A stretch of DNA of 27,757 nt from CAYOBW01 sp964402115. Lineage in GTDB: Bacteria > Verrucomicrobiota > Kiritimatiellia > UBA8416 > CAYOBW01. Positions within the stretch are counted from its first letter, which is position 1. The number at the start of each line of letters is the position of its first letter. The notes beneath the pieces were generated by a model that had not been told where the DNA came from, did no database searches, and saw nothing but the letters and a program-made list of their open reading frames with translations. The DNA lies in the NCBI GenBank assembly GCA_964402115.1, contig CAYOBW010000069.1, positions 1 to 27,757 of the forward strand, written 5' to 3'. A program made the translations under genes and the position numbers. This document shows, piece after piece, positions 24,572 through 27,757 of this stretch.

Positions 24572-26125
24572 CCCAACATCCTGTTCTGCTTCGCCGACGA
24601 TTGGGGACGCTACGCGGGCGCCTATGCGGCCGTCGAGAAGCGCCCGTCCATCAACCAGGTCGTCAAAACGCCCAACCTCGACCGCCTGGCGGGGGAGGGG
24701 GTGCTGTTCAAGAACGCGTTCGTCACGGCGCCGAGCTGCACGCCGTGCCGGAGTTCCCTGCTGTCCGGCCAGTACTTCTTCCGCACGGGGCGCGGCGCGA
24801 TTCTGAACGGGGCGCTGTGGGATGCGTCCATCCCGAGTTATCCCCTGCTGCTGCGCGCTGCCGGCTACCACATCGGCAAGAGCCACAAGGTCTGGAGCCC
24901 CGGTGCGCCCGCGGACGCACCCTACGGCGGTCAGCAGTTCGCATACGAGAAAGCCGGGCGGGACTTCTGCGACTTTTCGGAGAATGCGACGAGGCTGGTG
25001 CGCGGTGGCCTGACATTCGACGTGGCACGGGCCAAACTGCTCGACCAGGTCCGCGGGAACTTCGCGGCGTTCCTGGCCGCGCGCGCTCCCGGGCAGCCGT
25101 TCTGCTACTGGTTCGGCCCCACGCTGACGCACCGGAAATACGAGAAGGGCTCGGGCAAGGCCCTGTGGGGCATCGATCCGGAATCGCTGAAGGGCCGGCT
25201 TCCCGCCTTCATGCCGGACGTGCCCGAAGTGCGCGCGGACTACGCCGACTACATGGGCGAAATCCAGGCGTGGGATGCCGGCGTGGGCGTGCTGCTGCAG
25301 CAGCTGGCCGAGCGGGGGGAAGCCTCCAACACCCTCGTCGTCGTCAGCGGGGACCACGGCATGCCCGGGATGCCGCGCGGCAAGTGCAACCTGTACGACT
25401 TCGGCGTCGGCGTGGCGCTGCTCGCGCGCGGTCCGGGCATCCAGGGCGGACGGGTGGTGGACGACTTCGTCAACCTCATGGACCTGGCGCCGACGTTCCT
25501 CGAGGCCGGCGGCGTGAAGCCGCCCGCCGTGATGACCGGCCGGAGTTTCCTCAACGTGCTGCGGGGGGATGCAGCCGGCCTGGTGGACCCCTCCCGGACG
25601 TGGGTCGTTACCGGACGCGAGCGGCACGTCTCCACCGCGCGCGAGGGGACGCTGCCGTACCCGCACCGCGCCCTGCGCACGGCGGATTTCCTCTATGTTC
25701 GCAATTTCGCGCCCGACCGCTGGCCCATGGGCACTCCGCTCTTCACCAGCAGGGCCGACCTGCCGTCCGCGGAAGCGCTGGAGCAGAACACGCGGGTGGC
25801 ATTCGCCGACATGGACGCCAGCCCGACGAAGGCCTGGCTGATTGGACAGTACGGACTTCCGCAGTGGCAGGCGTGCTACGACTACGCCTTCGCGAAGCGG
25901 CCGGCCGAGGAGTTGTACGACCTGCGGAACGATCCCGACCAGACGCGCAACGTGGCGGCGGACCCGGCCTTCGCCGACCGGAAGCGCGAGCTGGCCACGC
26001 GCCTGCTGAAGGTGCTGACCGATGCCGGGGATCCGCGCGTCTGCAGCGAGGACCCGCCCTACGAGCACCCGCCCTTCACGGATGCGGAGGAGGGGGGCAG
26101 GGGCAAGCGTGCCGGCGGTGGCTAG
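24572..26125 (+). CDS. S1 sulfatase, CTPCR-motif type, 5' end lost in scaffold gap
   Basis: 517 visible residues, beginning at PNILFCFADDWGRYAGAY, so about 20-30 residues including the leader are missing. Numbering from the first visible residue, the metal pair is Asp9-Asp10 and the formylglycine motif is C-T-P-C-R with Cys56; the second Cys fills the variable position. GQYFFRTGRGAILNGALWD and SYPLLLRAAGYHIGKSHKVWSPGAP follow; GKSHK stands for GKWHL and keeps Lys and His. The second metal motif is SGDHGMPGMPRGKCNLYD, a GDHG version seen in S1_8-type enzymes. An insert carrying KAWLIGQYGLPQWQACYDYAFAKRP precedes ELYDLRNDPDQTRNVAAD. The tail is Gly/Glu-rich. Subfamily not certain; sulfatase function clear. 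It is the last gene before the 215-base spacer and may end the operon. Confidence 0.9.
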   Translation, partial: PNILFCFADDWGRYAGAYAAVEKRPSINQVVKTPNLDRLAGEGVLFKNAFVTAPSCTPCRSSLLSGQYFFRTGRGAILNGALWDASIPSYPLLLRAAGYHIGKSHKVWSPGAPADAPYGGQQFAYEKAGRDFCDFSENATRLVRGGLTFDVARAKLLDQVRGNFAAFLAARAPGQPFCYWFGPTLTHRKYEKGSGKALWGIDPESLKGRLPAFMPDVPEVRADYADYMGEIQAWDAGVGVLLQQLAERGEASNTLVVVSGDHGMPGMPRGKCNLYDFGVGVALLARGPGIQGGRVVDDFVNLMDLAPTFLEAGGVKPPAVMTGRSFLNVLRGDAAGLVDPSRTWVVTGRERHVSTAREGTLPYPHRALRTADFLYVRNFAPDRWPMGTPLFTSRADLPSAEALEQNTRVAFADMDASPTKAWLIGQYGLPQWQACYDYAFAKRPAEELYDLRNDPDQTRNVAADPAFADRKRELATRLLKVLTDAGDPRVCSEDPPYEHPPFTDAEEGGRGKRAGGG

Positions 26126-26159
26126 GTGGAACGGAACGGAGCCCGGTAGGGCGGCCACT

Positions 26160-26187
26160 CGGACCGGGACTGCTCAAACTCGGTCCG
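26160..26187 (+). other. Hairpin downstream of the sulfatase array
   Basis: CGGACCG (26160-26166) and CGGTCCG (26181-26187) are perfect inverted repeats. One G-T and one G-C pair extend the stem to 9 with a 10-base loop. It starts 35 bases after the stop at 26125. There is no T-run after it, so it is not a classical intrinsic terminator; it could be a 3' stabilising hairpin or chance in GC-rich DNA. Confidence 0.35.
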
Positions 26188-26327
26188 CGCCGCCGATACT
26201 GGCGCGCCCTCACGCTGCCCGCTCCGTAGGTTGGGAGCGAAATCCCGGCCATGAGTGGCCTGCCCGTGTCCAAAAACCGCCTGTCTGCGCTGTTATACTG
26301 ACAACATGCCGAGGTGCGATGCGGATT
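26188..26327 (+). other. Non-coding spacer with weak promoter-like elements
   Basis: This is most of the 215-base spacer 26126-26340, the longest intergenic stretch free of gene remnants. It contains a short palindrome GGCCA-TGAG-TGGCC (26247-26260), a locally AT-richer stretch around 26270-26300, and TATACT at 26294-26299, which resembles a -10 box. I see no good -35 box 16-18 bases upstream. A promoter for the sulfatase at 26341 is plausible from position only. Confidence 0.3.
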
Positions 26328-26335
26328 GGGAGGTG
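26328..26335 (+). promoter_or_regulatory. Ribosome-binding site deciding the start at 26341
   Basis: GGGAGGTG, with its GGAGG core 7 bases before ATG26341. It rejects the in-frame ATG at 26314, which lies upstream of this site and would add nine non-leader residues. Confidence 0.7.
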
Positions 26336-26340
26336 CACGG

Positions 26341-27633
26341 ATGAGACGGATAACGTTGGGGCTGTTCTTGCTGGCTGGTGCAGGGCAGGGTGTCTGCGCG
26401 GGCGACGCGCCGGGGGGCGCGACTGGCGCGCGGCCGAACATCGTTTTCATCCTGTCCGATGACTTCGGACTGGATGGGGTGGGGTGCTACGGCTCGGACC
26501 GGTTCAAGGGGAAAACGCCTAACCTCGACCGGCTGGCCGAGGGAGGCACGCGCTTCACGCACTGCTTCGCGATGCCGCTGTGCGGGCCATCGCGCTGCAC
26601 GCTGATGACCGGCCGTTACGTCTTCCGTACCGGCGGGCGCACGAACCAGTCCGCAGGCACTCCCTCGCCGCGGAACGAGGTGGGCATCGCGAAGGTGCTG
26701 AAGCAGGCGGGCTACGCCACCGGCATGTGCGGTAAGTGGCGGCAGATGGGCGCGACCCCCTCCGACTGGGGGTTCGACGAGTACATCACCGACCCGACTG
26801 CCGGCGGCTGGTACTGGAAGACGAGCTACACCCGCAACGGTCAACCCGTGGAGACGAAGCAGGAGATCTACTACGAGGACGTCATTCGCGACTTCGCCCT
26901 GGACTTCATGCGCCGGCACAAGGACGGGCCGTTCTTCCTCTACTATCCGACGCATCTCGTGCACGGCCCGATCCTGCGCACGCCCGACTCCAAGGCCGGC
27001 GGCAACCTGTACGAAGACAACGTGGCCTACCTCGACAAGCAGGTGGGCGTGCTCGTGGCCGAGCTCGAGCGGCTGGGCTTGCGCGAGAAGACGCTTGTCG
27101 TGTTCATCGGCGATAACGGCACGGCGCGCTTCGGTTCCGACCAATCGACGCTGAACGGTCGGCGCATCTCCGGCATGAAGGGCTCGCTGCTCGAGGGCGG
27201 GAGCCGCGTTCCTCTGATCGCCAGCTGGGAGGGCGTCACCCCCGCGGGCAAGGTCAACAACGACCTGGTGGACTTTACCGACTTCTTCGCGACGTTCGCT
27301 GATCTGGCCGGCGCGAAGCGGCCGGAGGGCGTCACGCTGGACAGTCACAGCTTCGCGCCGCAGCTGCGCGGAGACAAGGGGACGCCGCGCGAGTGGGTGT
27401 TCGTGCAGCTGGGCGCCCGCTGGTACGCGCGCGATGCCGGGTGGAAGCTCACCGAAAGCGGCGCGCTCTTCGATATGGCGGAGGCGCCGTTCGTCGAGAA
27501 GCCGGCCAGCAACGCGACCGCGCGCGCAAGGCTTCAGGCCGTTCTGGAGCAGCTCAAGCCCACGGCCGGGGAAGCTGGCGATGGCGCGCGGGGCGCGGGC
27601 GGCGGGCGGAAGAACCGCAAACGGCTGCCGTAG
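26341..27633 (+). CDS. S1 sulfatase, CGPSR-motif type with Arg in place of active-site His
   Basis: 430 residues. Leader MRRITLGLFLLAGAGQGVCA, then RPNIVFILSDDFGLDGVGCYG (Asp40-Asp41). The formylglycine motif is C-G-P-S-R with Cys81, followed by LMTGRYVFRTGGRTNQSAG. The segment usually read as GKWHLG is GKWRQMG: Lys132 is kept but Arg134 replaces the conserved active-site His. GDNGTARFGSD gives the second metal motif, and LEGGSRVPLIASWEG follows. WGFDEYITDPTAGGWYWKTSYTRNG is a pattern I associate with a planctomycete-type subfamily that also carries GKWxQ, so this may be a lineage trait and not damage. The C-terminal subdomain is short (GWKLTESGALFDM), and the tail is Gly/Arg/Lys-rich. It lies after the 215-base spacer, so it may start a new transcript. 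Confidence 0.92.
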   Translation: MRRITLGLFLLAGAGQGVCAGDAPGGATGARPNIVFILSDDFGLDGVGCYGSDRFKGKTPNLDRLAEGGTRFTHCFAMPLCGPSRCTLMTGRYVFRTGGRTNQSAGTPSPRNEVGIAKVLKQAGYATGMCGKWRQMGATPSDWGFDEYITDPTAGGWYWKTSYTRNGQPVETKQEIYYEDVIRDFALDFMRRHKDGPFFLYYPTHLVHGPILRTPDSKAGGNLYEDNVAYLDKQVGVLVAELERLGLREKTLVVFIGDNGTARFGSDQSTLNGRRISGMKGSLLEGGSRVPLIASWEGVTPAGKVNNDLVDFTDFFATFADLAGAKRPEGVTLDSHSFAPQLRGDKGTPREWVFVQLGARWYARDAGWKLTESGALFDMAEAPFVEKPASNATARARLQAVLEQLKPTAGEAGDGARGAGGGRKNRKRLP

Positions 27634-27652
27634 ACAGGCAGCAGGGGGCCTC

Positions 27653-27757
27653 ATGATTGCCGAACATGGTCTTTCGCCGGCCCGCCACCGGCTCGTTCTT
27701 GCGCTGGGCGCCGGCCTGTGCGGCGTCGCGCTGGTCGTGGCCGGCGCCGTTGAACCG
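27653..27757 (+). CDS. Start of a further exported protein, cut by window end
   Basis: Thirty-five codons from ATG27653 run to the window edge: polar MIAEHGLSPARHR, then a hydrophobic stretch LVLALGAGLCGVALVVAGAVEP, which reads as a signal peptide. GGGGG at 27644-27648 is a weak ribosome site. The gene begins 19 bases after the preceding stop, so it is probably co-transcribed. Given the context it may be another sulfatase, whose P-N-I motif would come just beyond the edge, but nothing visible proves this. Confidence 0.55.
   Translation, partial: MIAEHGLSPARHRLVLALGAGLCGVALVVAGAVEP

Noticed and set aside
22568..26158. Very long open frame on the - strand, also spanning the N run
   Set aside because: It mirrors the codon structure of the + strand sulfatases in GC-rich DNA, is Arg/Ala/Gly-rich without any recognisable domain, and crosses the gap.
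26160..26187. Intrinsic terminator after the array
   Set aside because: The stem is good but no T-run follows on either strand, so it is listed only as a hairpin.
26294..26299. TATACT as a confirmed sigma-70 promoter
   Set aside because: No acceptable -35 element at 16-18 bases, and a single hexamer is expected by chance.
1..27757. tRNA/rRNA genes, CRISPR arrays, transposases, attachment sites
   Set aside because: None seen by eye: no clover-leaf-like sequence, no regularly spaced repeats, no transposase or integrase motifs.

Overview
The window is a GC-rich, almost gap-free run of genes, all on the + strand, for secreted polysaccharide-degrading enzymes. It looks like a chromosome fragment, probably metagenomic, from the PVC superphylum (Planctomycetota, Verrucomicrobiota, Kiritimatiellota or Lentisphaerota). 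The reasons are the very high density of signal-peptide-bearing S1 sulfatases, LamG/Asp-rich modular surface proteins, a WbsX/GH99-like hydrolase, a sulfatase with C-terminal EF-hands, and the absence of any SusC/SusD pair. I cannot fix the phylum from sequence alone. No RNA gene, CRISPR array, insertion sequence, transporter or regulator was recognised.

Layout. (1) 1-1425: the 3' part of a modular LamG/Ig-like protein. (2) 1459-9763: a tight block of five exported proteins: an unrecognised beta-sandwich protein, a GH99-like/WbsX enzyme with a C-terminal LamG, a GH110-like alpha-galactosidase-type beta-helix, a GH49/GH28-type beta-helix, and a putative TIM-barrel hydrolase. The last four are joined by 4-base ATGA overlaps. 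(3) 9771-10171: a decayed sulfatase, sitting where base composition rises from about 55-60% to about 70-78% GC in hand-counted lines. (4) 10174-26125: a tandem array of ten sulfatases plus one deletion remnant (11626-11943), again largely coupled by ATGA overlaps. It is interrupted by a 100-N scaffold gap (24472-24571) that cuts two sulfatase genes. (5) After a 215-base spacer, another sulfatase (26341-27633) and the first 35 codons of a further exported protein.

How it may work together (inference): the array encodes eleven sulfatases with intact formylglycine-type motifs (nine complete, two cut by the gap). They belong to several clearly different subfamilies, so they probably remove sulfates from different positions of one complex, heavily sulfated polysaccharide. 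The GH110-like, GH49-type, GH99-like and TIM-barrel proteins would cut the desulfated chain. An alpha-galactose-containing sulfated glycan is the most economical guess, from GH110, but the substrate is not shown by the sequence. The formylglycine-generating maturase these sulfatases need is not in the window. The main oddities are two sulfatase remnants, a signal-peptide motif shared by unrelated enzymes, an active-site His-to-Arg change in the last sulfatase, and an unrecognised secreted protein with an extra hydrophobic N-terminal segment.
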